The notes under the pieces are model-generated. The model did not search any database. It had not been told where the DNA came from and was given only the letters and a program-made list of their open reading frames with translations. The position numbers were made by a program, and so were the translations under genes. From Micromonospora costi (GTDB taxonomy: Bacteria; Actinomycetota; Actinomycetes; Mycobacteriales; Micromonosporaceae): a DNA stretch of 64,000 nucleotides. Where the stretch lies: contig NZ_RBAN01000001.1 of NCBI RefSeq assembly GCF_003626655.1, forward strand, positions 1,240,001-1,304,000, written 5' to 3'. This document shows, in pieces, positions 49,849-58,964 of the stretch. Position 1 is the stretch's first letter, and each line of letters begins with the position of its first letter.

Positions 49849-52800
49849 AGATCCCCCACAGCTTTAGATCATCGGGGGTGACGACCTTCGACGACGTGAC
49901 CCTACCGGCGTACTGGCCTTCCTTCGCCACGAACAGGACGACCGTCTTGCCGTTGACCTCACCGATGAAGCCCTTGTTCCGGATGCCACCGGTGCCACCG
50001 AGCGTCCAGTCGAAGGTCTTCTGCGGGTTGGTCAGGATCGAGGAGGTCAGGCTCTCGAACGCCTGCCTCTTCGCCTCGTTGCTACCGGTGTTGGGAATGA
50101 TGTCGCCGACCAGCCGGCGCATCGCGTGGCCGCCCTCGCCTCGCATTCCCTGGTACGCCGTGGCCACGGTGTCCGCGCTGAACCCGATCGCGGGCGGGCA
50201 GCCGGCGTTGTGGACCAGGACGGGAGTGTCACCGGCGACCACGTAGTAGGTCTGCAGATCGGCGATGGACAGGTTGTGGACCTGGGAGATCTCGGTCCGC
50301 TCCGACACGGTTTCGATCTGCACCCAGGTGCCCGCCGAGGTGCGGATCGACTGTCCCGGTTTCAGGGACTCCGCCCTGACCCACGTGTCGAGGTCACCGA
50401 CCCAGAAGGGGTGGTTGTGGGTGGCCGTGACGGTCCCGGTCTCCTCGCCCGCCGCGCCATCCGTGTCAACCGTGACGTCGACGAGTCGCTTGATACCGGC
50501 GCTGCCGATGAGAGCCGTGACCGGCTTCGCAGCGGTGACCCCACTCACCGGATCGGTGGCCAGGACCTTGTCGCCGACCCGGATCTGTTCGATCGCCCGG
50601 CGACTGCCGTCGGCCAGCAGTACGCCCGTGCCGGGCGTGAAGCTGCTGCCGCACTTGATGAGCTGGTCGACGATGTTCTTGACCGTCCGCAGCTTGTCCG
50701 CGTTCTTCATGGTCTTGGCGCCGGAGGCGAGCCAGCCGACCACCGGGACCATGGCGCCCAGCGACAGCAGGCCACCGACCACATCGCCGCGGCCGAACGA
50801 GATCGCCGCGTCCGCGGCGTCGCACACCTCACCCGCGCCCGGAATCAGACCGCACATGCCCAGGACGAACTGGAGCATGTCGAGCATCAGGCCGGGGTTC
50901 TCCTCGACGAAGCCCTTGAGGTCGTTGAGCATGGAGCAGCCGGGGCTGCCCGCGTTGGCCGGCGCGCTGCACTTGGCCGGATTCGTCAGTGTTCCGGCCA
51001 GGTCCTTGTAGACGTTCACGCACTGCGGCGACATCGCCGATTCCGGCACCAGGCAGCCCCACGTCTTGTGGCTGTCCGCCGCGCTTCCGTTGCCGCCCGG
51101 GCCGGTGCCCGGCGTGGTGCTGCGCTGCTGAGCCTCCCACTCCTTCAGCTTGGTGGCGTAGATTGTCGACGCTTCCTTGGCGGCAGCGTCGGCAGCCGCG
51201 GCGTCCTTGCCCGCGGCCGTGGCCGCGGCGCGGGCGTCCCTGGCGTCCTCCGCCGCAGCGGCGGCGTCCGCACTCGCACGGCGGGAAGCAGCGCTCGCCG
51301 TCGCCGCCGAAATGGCGGCACTGTTGGCGCTCGCCTGCGCGGAGTTCGCCGCGTTGCGAGCCGTCTGGGCGGACTGGGCGGCCTCGTCCGCCGACCGCTT
51401 GGCCGCCTCGGCCGAGAGCCGCGCGTTGTTCTTGTGCGTCTCGGCCAGCCGGGCCGCGTCCTCGGCACGCTTCGCCGCGGCATCCGCCTCTCCGGCCGAT
51501 CCCGCGGCATCGAGTGCCGCCTCCTGCGCCCGTGCGGCGTCCTCCAGCGCCTTCTGCGCGTACTGCTGCGCCTCCAGGATCAACTTGCGGACGGTCGCCA
51601 CGTGGGCCGCCTGCTCCAGGTCCCGCTGCGCCGCCTGGTAGCGGGAGGTGGCCAGGAAGTAGGAGATGTACGACGAGGGCCCGGAAAGGGCGACCTGTCC
51701 AGCCGCCTTGACCTCCGGTCCTCCGGCGTCCATCACGCGGTACACCTCAAGGCGCTCATCGGCGGCGCGAGCGGTGTACTGGCCGGTGCGGAGGAACTCG
51801 TGTGCGGCGGCCGTGCCGTCCGCGAGCGCCCTCTCCGCGGCGGCCTTCAGGTTGACCTGCCCGGCGGCCGTGGCCGTCTCGATGATCCGGTAGATCGCCT
51901 GCCGGTCGTTGAAGACCTTTCCGCTGTAGTTGCGGGTACGCAGGAACGCGTCCACCGCGGCGTCGTCACCGGCCAGAGCGGTCTGCGCAGCCGTCTTCTC
52001 GGGGCCGTCGGGCAGGGTGTCCATCAGGTGCCACACCCGGGACCGGTCGTCCTGACCGCTCGCGGCCCTCCGGCCGCTGGCCAGCCAGGTGCGCATCTCG
52101 ATCTCGCCGCCGGCCAGGACATCCAACGCGGCGGACTTGGTCCATTCGCCGCCGGTGCTGGCGAGGGCGACGGCCGCGCGGCGACCCTTGTCCAGCATCT
52201 CGCCCGCCGGGACGCCCGGCGCGGCCGCCTCGTCCAGGAGCGTGCGGGTCGCGGGATCGACCCGGAGCTCCTCGGCGGTGTCCCACTGCAGAGTCCGGTT
52301 CCACGCCGCCAGGACCCCGCCCTCGGCCTTCACCTGCTGCTCCTGCGCCAGGGCTTCCTGCGCTGCCAGCACACCCTGCTCGGTGGCCTCCGTCAGCCGT
52401 GCCTCGTCCTCCTGGCGAGCCAGGGTCTCCAGTTCCGCGGCCCTGGTGGCCGCGGCCACCGCGACGTTCGCCGACTCCACGGCCGCGGCTGCGGCCTTGG
52501 CGGCCTCAGCCGCCGAGTACTGGGCGTTCTCCGCCGCGACCGCTGCGGCCAACGCCGACCGCTCGGCATTCTCCGCGTGCACGGCCGCCTGCTCTGCGAA
52601 GCGGAACGCGTCCGCCGAGGCCTCTGCCGCCGTCCGGGCCAGTGACTCCGCGCGATCCGCCGCGCGCGACGCCGCGGCCGCGGCCGCCCGGGCACGCGCC
52701 GCAGCGTCGCGCGCGCGCTGCGCCTGCTGGGCCGAAACACCCGACTGCCGGCTCGCCGTGTCGGCCGCGTTGGCGGCGTCGTCCGCGTTCCTTCCGGCTG

Positions 52801-54040
52801 CCTTCGCCGCCACGGACGCCGCCTGCGCCTGCGCCAGAGCGCGGTCACGCTCGACCTTCGCGTACACCAGCTCGCGGGCGCGTGCCGCCGCGTCCCGTGC
52901 CGCCTCCGCCGCCTCCCGCGCCGCCCGGGCATCGCCGGCGTTCGCTCGTGCCGCAGCCGCAGCGCGCTGCGCCCGTGCCGCGGCCTGCGCCGTCAACGAC
53001 GCCGCCGTCACGGCCCGTCGGGACGCGTCCGCGGCGGTCCGCGCCGCCCGCATCGCCGCGTTCGACGCGGCTACCGCCTCCCGGGCGGCGTCCGCCGCAC
53101 CGGCCGCCGCATCCGCCGCCCGCCCGGCCGCCGCCGACGCCTTCGCCGCCGCACCCCCGGCCGCCTGCGCCTCCGCCTGCGCCGCCTGGGCCGCCTTCTT
53201 CGCCTCGTCCGCGGCGTTCGCTGCCCGCGTCGAGAACTCCTCCGCCGCCAGGGACTCCTGCGCCGTCGCCTCGCCGGCCTGCTTGGCCTGCTCGGTCAGT
53301 GCCCGGATCGAGGCCAGCTCCTGGTCCCGCGCCCGTGCCACGTACTGACCGCTCGCCAGGAACTCCGCAAGCTCCTCGGGTGATCCCGACAACGCCTGCT
53401 GCGCCGCCGCGTCCAGCACCGGGCCGCTGTTGTTGGGGCCGCCGGCGAGCATCCGCGTCGCGGCAAGCCGGTCATCGGCGAAGGCCGCCGCGTCCCGCCC
53501 CTGGGCGAGGAAGTCCGAGATGTCCTGTGCCGAACCGTCGAGTGCCCGTTGCGCCGCCGCCTTCGTCGTCGGCCCGCCGGCCTCCAGCACCCGATACACC
53601 CGCACGCGCTCGTCGGCCGGCCACGCCTCCTGCCAGCCGCCGTTGACGAACGCGCGCACCTCGTCAGCGGAGCCCTCCAGCGCCCGGAGGCCCGCCGCAC
53701 GCACCGCCGGACCGTCCATGGACGTGAGCACCTGCGCCGCGGCCCGTTCGTCGGCCTCCTGCGCCAGCTTGCGCCCGGATGCGAAGAACTCCTCGAGGTC
53801 CTGGTCCGAACCCAGCAGCGCGACCTCGGCGGCCCGCCGCACGGAGGGCCCGCCCGACACCATGTAGTCGGCCGCGGTCTGGCGGTAGGCCCGAAGGTCG
53901 CCTTCCACGGCGGACGCCGACGCCGGCGGTTGAAGGAACGGCCCGACCATGACGAGAGCGACCACAATGGCCAGACGCCGCCTCAGGCGGGCTCGCCGCC
54001 TCGGACGGGAAGGCGCCGGATCATGCCTACGAACTAACAC
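49838..54040 (-). CDS. Secreted polymorphic toxin with ALF repeats, coiled coils, HINT domain and novel C-terminal toxin
   Basis: A 1400-residue protein. A signal peptide (residues 1-44, ending ASASA) is followed by ALF-type helical repeats (about 50-240, e.g. AALRALDGSAQDISDFLAQG-like units), a long Ala-rich coiled coil (240-575), a second ALF block (575-815) and a second Ala-rich coil (815-967). A Cys-bearing linker with a hydrophobic pretoxin segment (GLLSLGAMVPVVGWLASGA) leads to a HINT domain from Cys1130 (CGSSFTPGTGVLLADGS) to His1277-Asn1278 (PVLVHN), which should cleave after Asn1278. The released 122-residue module (1279-1400) carries GGHAMRRLVG, TFDWTLGGTGG and GFIGEVNGKTVVLFV. I do not recognise it; an RNase-like fold is a guess. 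GTG at 54040 follows GGGGG. Confidence 0.88.
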   Translation of the reverse strand: MLVRRHDPAPSRPRRRARLRRRLAIVVALVMVGPFLQPPASASAVEGDLRAYRQTAADYMVSGGPSVRRAAEVALLGSDQDLEEFFASGRKLAQEADERAAAQVLTSMDGPAVRAAGLRALEGSADEVRAFVNGGWQEAWPADERVRVYRVLEAGGPTTKAAAQRALDGSAQDISDFLAQGRDAAAFADDRLAATRMLAGGPNNSGPVLDAAAQQALSGSPEELAEFLASGQYVARARDQELASIRALTEQAKQAGEATAQESLAAEEFSTRAANAADEAKKAAQAAQAEAQAAGGAAAKASAAAGRAADAAAGAADAAREAVAASNAAMRAARTAADASRRAVTAASLTAQAAARAQRAAAAARANAGDARAAREAAEAARDAAARARELVYAKVERDRALAQAQAASVAAKAAGRNADDAANAADTASRQSGVSAQQAQRARDAAARARAAAAAASRAADRAESLARTAAEASADAFRFAEQAAVHAENAERSALAAAVAAENAQYSAAEAAKAAAAAVESANVAVAAATRAAELETLARQEDEARLTEATEQGVLAAQEALAQEQQVKAEGGVLAAWNRTLQWDTAEELRVDPATRTLLDEAAAPGVPAGEMLDKGRRAAVALASTGGEWTKSAALDVLAGGEIEMRTWLASGRRAASGQDDRSRVWHLMDTLPDGPEKTAAQTALAGDDAAVDAFLRTRNYSGKVFNDRQAIYRIIETATAAGQVNLKAAAERALADGTAAAHEFLRTGQYTARAADERLEVYRVMDAGGPEVKAAGQVALSGPSSYISYFLATSRYQAAQRDLEQAAHVATVRKLILEAQQYAQKALEDAARAQEAALDAAGSAGEADAAAKRAEDAARLAETHKNNARLSAEAAKRSADEAAQSAQTARNAANSAQASANSAAISAATASAASRRASADAAAAAEDARDARAAATAAGKDAAAADAAAKEASTIYATKLKEWEAQQRSTTPGTGPGGNGSAADSHKTWGCLVPESAMSPQCVNVYKDLAGTLTNPAKCSAPANAGSPGCSMLNDLKGFVEENPGLMLDMLQFVLGMCGLIPGAGEVCDAADAAISFGRGDVVGGLLSLGAMVPVVGWLASGAKTMKNADKLRTVKNIVDQLIKCGSSFTPGTGVLLADGSRRAIEQIRVGDKVLATDPVSGVTAAKPVTALIGSAGIKRLVDVTVDTDGAAGEETGTVTATHNHPFWVGDLDTWVRAESLKPGQSIRTSAGTWVQIETVSERTEISQVHNLSIADLQTYYVVAGDTPVLVHNAGCPPAIGFSADTVATAYQGMRGEGGHAMRRLVGDIIPNTGSNEAKRQAFESLTSSILTNPQKTFDWTLGGTGGIRNKGFIGEVNGKTVVLFVAKEGQYAGRVTSSKVVTPDDLKLWGICGC

Positions 54041-54230
54041 AGGACCCCCGTTTCGGAAACGACAACGCGGACGCCGACTGTGGTCGGCGCCCTGCCCCAC
54101 ACATCGAACTTTTTCGACGGCGGCCGGCGGGGGACAGTCTGTCAAATATCGAAGAACCACGCTGCCCCGCGATCCCGCCGGTGTCACCGACCGGACGGGC
54201 GGTCGGTCACCGGAAGTCCCGGGGAAACAC

Positions 54231-54266
54231 GAAGGGGAGCGCCGGCAACCGCCGCCGCTCCCCTTC
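54231..54266 (-). terminator. Hairpin after the secreted-protein gene
   Basis: GAAGGGGAGCG (54231-54241) pairs with 54256-54266 across 14 nt. It separates the secreted-protein gene from the toxin gene. Confidence 0.7.
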
Positions 54267-54275
54267 TCACTTCCG

Positions 54276-54785
54276 CTAGGACGCGGCCCCGGACAGGCGC
54301 AACTCGACCAGGATCGCCTTCGGCGGCTCGGTCCCCGTACCGGGGCTGATGGCTACGGGCTTGTTCGGCTCGATCTGGTAGGTCTTCGGCCCCTCCGGCA
54401 GGTTCGCGGTCGCCTCCAGCGGCTCGCTGCCGCCGCGAATCCCGAACGTTCCCGGTACCTCGAGGGTCAGATAACCCTCCGTGCCCTTGGTCTTGAAGCA
54501 GTACCAGACACCGTACGGCGCCACGTCGAGGGCCTTCTCGACCTGGATCTGGCCGACCGGGCACTGCTCGCCCGTGTCGTAGGAACGGGAGGTGTCGAAC
54601 CAGATGTGGCCGTCACCCTTGAACACCTTCAGGCCGTGGTCGGCCAGGATGCGCTCGGCCCCCGGGTGGCTGAAGTCCTCCTCGATCGTCGGCGGTGTGT
54701 CCGCCGCGAACGAACCGGTGTTCGCCACGAACACCACAGCCCCCGTCAGCACCGCCGCCGCGCCGAGCCCTGCCCACACCTTCAT
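54276..54785 (-). CDS. Small secreted protein of unknown function
   Basis: A 169-residue protein with a signal peptide (MKVWAGLGAAAVLTGAVVF, cleavage near SFAAD) and a compact mature domain. Two cysteines (GEQCPVGQIQ and YGVWYCFKTKG) may form a disulfide. Strands such as GYLTLEVPGTFGIRGG suggest a beta fold. The ATG at 54785 has an AGGAGAG site, and a TATGGT box lies about 40 nt upstream (54831-54826). It precedes the toxin gene by 236 nt with a terminator between, so it is probably a separate unit, though a functional link is possible. Confidence 0.7.
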   Translation of the reverse strand: MKVWAGLGAAAVLTGAVVFVANTGSFAADTPPTIEEDFSHPGAERILADHGLKVFKGDGHIWFDTSRSYDTGEQCPVGQIQVEKALDVAPYGVWYCFKTKGTEGYLTLEVPGTFGIRGGSEPLEATANLPEGPKTYQIEPNKPVAISPGTGTEPPKAILVELRLSGAAS

Positions 54786-54995
54786 CTGCTCTCCTAGCTC
54801 ACGCCGACGGTTGCCCACCCGGCTGACCATAGGGCGGACGTCAGCCCGCCCTCCGTCACCGGGTTGGTGCCCCCGCTCTGCCACCTTCGACCCTTGAGAC
54901 CGAGCATCGCCGGAGGCGTGATCGTTCCCGCCCTCCGGCATGTGGGACGGTACCGGAATCCATCGATCTCTGCTGCCCCGCGAGGCAGCCGACGG

Positions 54996-55025
54996 TTGCT
55001 CTTTGAAAGTTTTCATGCATAGAGT
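54996..55025 (+). promoter_or_regulatory. hut operon promoter with putative RpiR operator
   Basis: TTGCTC (-35, 54996-55001), an 18-nt spacer and TAGAGT (-10, 55020-55025) precede the GTG of the regulator by 6 nt. TGAAA-GT-TTTCA (55004-55015) lies in the spacer and is a palindrome of the kind bound by RpiR-family proteins. Confidence 0.6.
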
Positions 55026-55031
55026 CACGGT

Positions 55032-55883
55032 GTGAATGAAGGAGCTGTCGCCGCGCCCACCCAGCGCGTGCTCGACCTGTTCCACGGGGTCCGGCTCACC
55101 CCCACCCAGCGCCGGATCGCGCACTGCCTGGTGCAGCACGCGCCGGCCGTGGCGTACCTCTCGGCGGCCGAGGTGGCCGAGCTGGCCGGGGTCAGCCAGC
55201 CGTCGGTCACCCGGTTCGCGGTGGCGCTCGGCCACGACGGCTATCCGGCGCTGCGCCGCCGGCTGCGGGAACTGGCCGCCGGCGCGCCGGACGGCGCGGC
55301 CCACGCCGGAAACGAACTCCAGCAGGCCGTACGCGCCGAGGTCGGCAACCTGGACCGGCTGGCCGCCCAGCTCGCCGACCGGGACGGCATCGCCCGCACC
55401 GGCGAGCTGCTCGCCGCGAGCCGGCCGCTGCCGGTGCTCGGCCTGCGGGCCGCCGCGCCGCTGGCCGCGTACTTCGCGTACTTCGCCGCGAAGGTGCACC
55501 CGGACGTGCGGGTGCTCGACGACGGCGGCAGCCTGCTCACCGACCGCCTGGAGCAGGCCGCCGAGGCCGGCGCGAGCGCCCTGCTCGCCTTCGTGCTGCC
55601 CCGCTACCCGCGGGAGACCCTGGACGCGCTGCGTGAGGCGCGGGCCGCGGGGCTCGCCGTGGTGGCGATCACCGACTCGCCGGTCAGCCCGGCGACCGAG
55701 TACGCCGACGTGGTGCTGCCCGCCGCGGTCGGCACCGATCTCGTCTTCGACCTGCACACCGCCCCGATGGCCCTGGCCATGGTGCTGCTCCAGGCCATCT
55801 GTGACGCCGCCCCGGCCGACACCCAGCGCCGGTTGGAGGCGTTCGAGGCGTCCGCCGCCCGCCGACAGCTGTTCCTCGGCTGA
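55032..55883 (+). CDS. RpiR/MurR family regulator of the hut operon
   Basis: A 283-residue regulator with an N-terminal HTH_6 domain ([40 protein letters not shown]) and a C-terminal SIS-like domain (about residues 115-260; [22 protein letters not shown] and [11 protein letters not shown]). RpiR proteins usually sense phosphosugars; here the downstream genes all belong to histidine breakdown, so the ligand may be urocanate or another pathway intermediate. The gene is leaderless with a palindrome in its own promoter. Only 13 nt separate it from hutU, so it is the first gene of the operon. Confidence 0.9.
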   Translation: MNEGAVAAPTQRVLDLFHGVRLTPTQRRIAHCLVQHAPAVAYLSAAEVAELAGVSQPSVTRFAVALGHDGYPALRRRLRELAAGAPDGAAHAGNELQQAVRAEVGNLDRLAAQLADRDGIARTGELLAASRPLPVLGLRAAAPLAAYFAYFAAKVHPDVRVLDDGGSLLTDRLEQAAEAGASALLAFVLPRYPRETLDALREARAAGLAVVAITDSPVSPATEYADVVLPAAVGTDLVFDLHTAPMALAMVLLQAICDAAPADTQRRLEAFEASAARRQLFLG

Positions 55884-55896
55884 GAGGAGAACCGAG

Positions 55897-57552
55897 ATGT
55901 CCCACCCGGTCCGCGCCGCCCGTGGCGCCGAACGCACCGCCCGCGGCTGGCCGCAGGAGGCCGCGCTGCGGATGCTCATGAACAACCTGGACCCGGAGGT
56001 TGCCGAGCGCCCCGACGACCTGGTCGTCTACGGCGGTACCGGCCGGGCCGCCCGGGACTGGCCGTCGTACCACGCGCTGGTGCGTACGCTCACCGACCTG
56101 CGTGACGACGAGACGATGCTGGTGCAGTCGGGCCGGCCGGTGGGCGTCCTGCGCACCCACGAGTGGGCGCCGCGGGTGCTGCTGGCCAACTCGAACCTCG
56201 TGGGCGACTGGGCCACCTGGCCGGAGTTCCGCCGGCTGGAGCAGCTCGGCCTGACCATGTACGGGCAGATGACGGCCGGCTCGTGGATCTACATCGGCAC
56301 CCAGGGCATCCTCCAGGGCACCTACGAGACGTTCGCGGCGGTGGCGGCCAAGCGGTTCGGCGGCAGCCTCGCCGGCACGCTCACGCTGACGGCCGGCTGC
56401 GGCGGCATGGGCGGGGCGCAGCCGCTCGCCGTCACCATGAACGGCGGCGTCTGCGTCATCGTCGACGTGGACCGGAGCCGGCTGGAGCGCCGGGCGCACG
56501 ACCGCTACCTCGACGAAATCGCCGATGACCTGGACGACGCGGTACGGCGGGCGCTCGCCGCGAAGCGCGAGGGCCGCGCCCTGAGCGTCGGCGTGGTCGG
56601 CAACGCCGCGGTCGTCTTCCCCGAGCTGCTGGTCCGGGGCGTCGAGATCGACATCGTCACGGACCAGACGAGCGCCCACGATCCGCTGTCGTACCTGCCG
56701 GTGGGCGTGGAGCTGGCCGACGCCCCCGAGTACGCGGCGGCGAAGCCGGCCGAGTTCACCGACCGGGCGCGGGCCTCGATGGCCCGGCACGTGGCGGCGA
56801 TGGTGGGCTTCCTCGACGCCGGCGCGGAGGTCTTCGACTACGGCAACTCGATCCGGGGCGAGGCGAAGCTCGGCGGTTACGAGCGCGCCTTCGACTTCCC
56901 CGGTTTCGTCCCGGCGTACATCCGGCCGCTGTTCTGCGAGGGCAAGGGCCCGTTCCGGTGGGCGGCGCTCTCCGGCGACCCTGCCGACATCGCCGCCACC
57001 GACCGGGCGATCCTCGACCTGTTCCCGGAGAACGAGTCCCTGGCGCGGTGGATCCGGATGGCCGGCGAGCGGGTCGCGTTCCAGGGCCTGCCGGCCCGGA
57101 TCTGCTGGCTGGGCTACGGCGAACGGGACCGGGCCGGCGTGCGGTTCAACGAGATGGTGGCGTCCGGCGAGCTGTCCGCCCCGGTGGTCATCGGCCGCGA
57201 CCACCTGGACGCCGGCAGCGTGGCCAGCCCCTATCGGGAGACCGAGGCGATGGCCGACGGCTCCGACGCGATCGCCGACTGGCCGCTGCTGAACGCGCTG
57301 GTCAACACGGCCAGCGGGGCGTCCTGGGTCTCCATCCACCACGGCGGCGGCGTCGGCATGGGCCGTTCGATCCACGCCGGGCAGGTGTGCGTGGCCGACG
57401 GCAGCGCCCTCGCCGGGCAGAAGATCGAGCGGGTGCTCACCAACGACCCGGCGATGGGCGTCATCCGGCACGTGGACGCCGGTTACGACGGCGCCCGCGA
57501 GGTCGCCGAGCGCACCGGCCTGCGCGTGCCGATGGCGGAGGGTGCCGCGTGA
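55897..57552 (+). CDS. hutU: Urocanate hydratase
   Basis: A 551-residue enzyme that converts urocanate to 4-imidazolone-5-propionate using tightly bound NAD+. The NAD-binding [18 protein letters not shown] and the active-site region [16 protein letters not shown] are both present. The length is that of bacterial HutU. The ATG at 55897 follows GAGAGGAGAACCGAG. It is the second gene of the operon. Its stop codon (57550-57552) overlaps the first base pairs of a tandem 60-bp repeat that separates it from the next gene. Confidence 0.97.
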   Translation: MSHPVRAARGAERTARGWPQEAALRMLMNNLDPEVAERPDDLVVYGGTGRAARDWPSYHALVRTLTDLRDDETMLVQSGRPVGVLRTHEWAPRVLLANSNLVGDWATWPEFRRLEQLGLTMYGQMTAGSWIYIGTQGILQGTYETFAAVAAKRFGGSLAGTLTLTAGCGGMGGAQPLAVTMNGGVCVIVDVDRSRLERRAHDRYLDEIADDLDDAVRRALAAKREGRALSVGVVGNAAVVFPELLVRGVEIDIVTDQTSAHDPLSYLPVGVELADAPEYAAAKPAEFTDRARASMARHVAAMVGFLDAGAEVFDYGNSIRGEAKLGGYERAFDFPGFVPAYIRPLFCEGKGPFRWAALSGDPADIAATDRAILDLFPENESLARWIRMAGERVAFQGLPARICWLGYGERDRAGVRFNEMVASGELSAPVVIGRDHLDAGSVASPYRETEAMADGSDAIADWPLLNALVNTASGASWVSIHHGGGVGMGRSIHAGQVCVADGSALAGQKIERVLTNDPAMGVIRHVDAGYDGAREVAERTGLRVPMAEGAA

Positions 57553-57667
57553 GCGCGAGGAGTGCAGCGCAGCGGAGCCCCGCAGTCGCGAACAACCGGG
57601 GGAACAACGTGAGCGCGAGGAGTGCAGCGAAGCGGAGCCCCGCAGTCGCGAGCAACGGGAGAACAGC
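57549..57667 (+). repeat. Two tandem 60-bp repeats between hutU and the M20 gene
   Basis: Unit 1 is 57549-57608 (60 nt) and unit 2 is 57609-57667 (59 nt). Both start with GTGAGCGCGAGGAGTGCAGC and differ at about six positions. Unit 1 begins exactly on the GTGA that holds the hutU stop, and unit 2 ends exactly before the GTGA start of the next gene. Confidence 0.85.
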
Positions 57668-58864
57668 GTGACGGACCTGGCCGGCCGGTTCCGCAAGCTG
57701 TGGGACGAGATCGCGCCTGTGGGCCGCGACTCCGGCAGCGGCGGCTACCTGCGGTACGCGCTCACCGAGCCCGAGCTGCGGCTGCGGGGCTGGTTCCGGG
57801 ACCAGGCCGCCCACCGGGGCATGCCGGTCGTCGAGGACGGCAACGGCAACCTCTTCGCGTGGTGGGGCGACCCGGAGGCCGGCGACGCGGTGCTGACGGG
57901 CAGCCACTTCGACTCGGTGCCGCACGGCGGGGCGTACGACGGGCCGCTCGGCATCGTGAGCGCCTTCCTGGCCGTCGACGAGCTGCGCGCCGCCGACGTC
58001 ACCCCGACCCGGCCGGTGGTCGTGGGCGCGTTCGTCGAGGAGGAGGGCGGCCGGTTCGGCGTGCCGTGCCTCGGGTCGCGGCTGCTCACCGGCGCGCTGC
58101 CGGCCGAGCGGGCGGCCGTGCTGCGGGACGCCGCCGGCGTGAGCTTCGCCGAGGCGCTGGGCCACGCCCCGGCGGGAGCCCGTCCCGAGCTGCTGGCCCG
58201 GTTCCGGTCGTTCGTGGAGCTGCACGTCGAGCAGGGCCGCGCGCTCGCGGAGACACCGTCGCCGGTCGCCGTGGCGAGCGCCATCTGGCCGCACGGCCGC
58301 TGGCGCTTCGACTTCACGGGCGAGGGCAACCACGCGGGCACCACGCGGATGGCCGACCGCCGCGACCCGATGCTGACGTACGCGTTCACGGTGCTGGCGG
58401 CCAACAAGGAAGCCCGGCTGCGGGGGGCGCACGCAACCGTCGGGCGGGTGTCGGTGGAGCCGAACGCCACCAACGCCATCCCGTCGCGGGTGAGCGGCTG
58501 GCTGGACGCCCGTGCGGCCGAGCCGGACACCCTCAGCGGGCTGGTCGAGGCGGTGCACGACAAGGCCGTCGAGCGGGCCCGGCGCGACGGCACGGCGGTC
58601 ACGCTCACGGAGGAGTCGGCGACCTCCCTGGTGGCCTTCGACGGTGGGCTGGCCGAACGGCTGGCCCGCCTGCTGGACGCCCCGGTGCTGCCGACCGGCG
58701 CCGGGCACGACGCCGGCGTGCTGTCGGGGCACCTGCCGACGGCGATGTTGTTCGTCCGCAACCCGAGCGGGGTGTCCCACTCCCCCGCTGAGTCGGCGAC
58801 CGACGAGGACTGCGCGGCCGGAGTGGTGGCGCTGGCCCGGGTGCTGGCGGAGTTGGCGTGCTGA
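57668..58864 (+). CDS. M20-family amidohydrolase (allantoate amidohydrolase/carbamoylase type) in the hut operon
   Basis: A 398-residue zinc peptidase-like enzyme. The metal ligands are recognisable: His80 and Asp91 in SHFDSVPHGGAYDG, Glu in VEEEGGRFG, His in ELHVEQGRAL and His near the end in GVSHSPAES. The dimerisation domain is in the middle. Annotations of homologues say allantoate amidohydrolase, but its place between hutU and hutF and the lack of a hutG gene suggest that it hydrolyses N-formylglutamate to glutamate and formate. The start GTG at 57668 sits at the repeat boundary. Confidence 0.85.
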   Translation: MTDLAGRFRKLWDEIAPVGRDSGSGGYLRYALTEPELRLRGWFRDQAAHRGMPVVEDGNGNLFAWWGDPEAGDAVLTGSHFDSVPHGGAYDGPLGIVSAFLAVDELRAADVTPTRPVVVGAFVEEEGGRFGVPCLGSRLLTGALPAERAAVLRDAAGVSFAEALGHAPAGARPELLARFRSFVELHVEQGRALAETPSPVAVASAIWPHGRWRFDFTGEGNHAGTTRMADRRDPMLTYAFTVLAANKEARLRGAHATVGRVSVEPNATNAIPSRVSGWLDARAAEPDTLSGLVEAVHDKAVERARRDGTAVTLTEESATSLVAFDGGLAERLARLLDAPVLPTGAGHDAGVLSGHLPTAMLFVRNPSGVSHSPAESATDEDCAAGVVALARVLAELAC

Positions 58865-58964
58865 CCGTCGGCCCGGCGCGGCGTTGCGCGGCCCGGTCGG
58901 CGGGCCGGTGCGGCCAGGATCGGCTGATGACGCAGACGATCCAGCTCCGAAGGGGGCGCGGGGC

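Noticed and set aside
50126..52645. Open frame of about 840 codons antisense to the toxin gene
   Set aside because: It mirrors the Ala-rich coiled-coil coding sequence and has no domain or ribosome site.
54041..54187. Longer start for the toxin gene
   Set aside because: The extra 49 residues are not signal-like and would place the signal peptide internally; GTG at 54040 has a GGGGG site.
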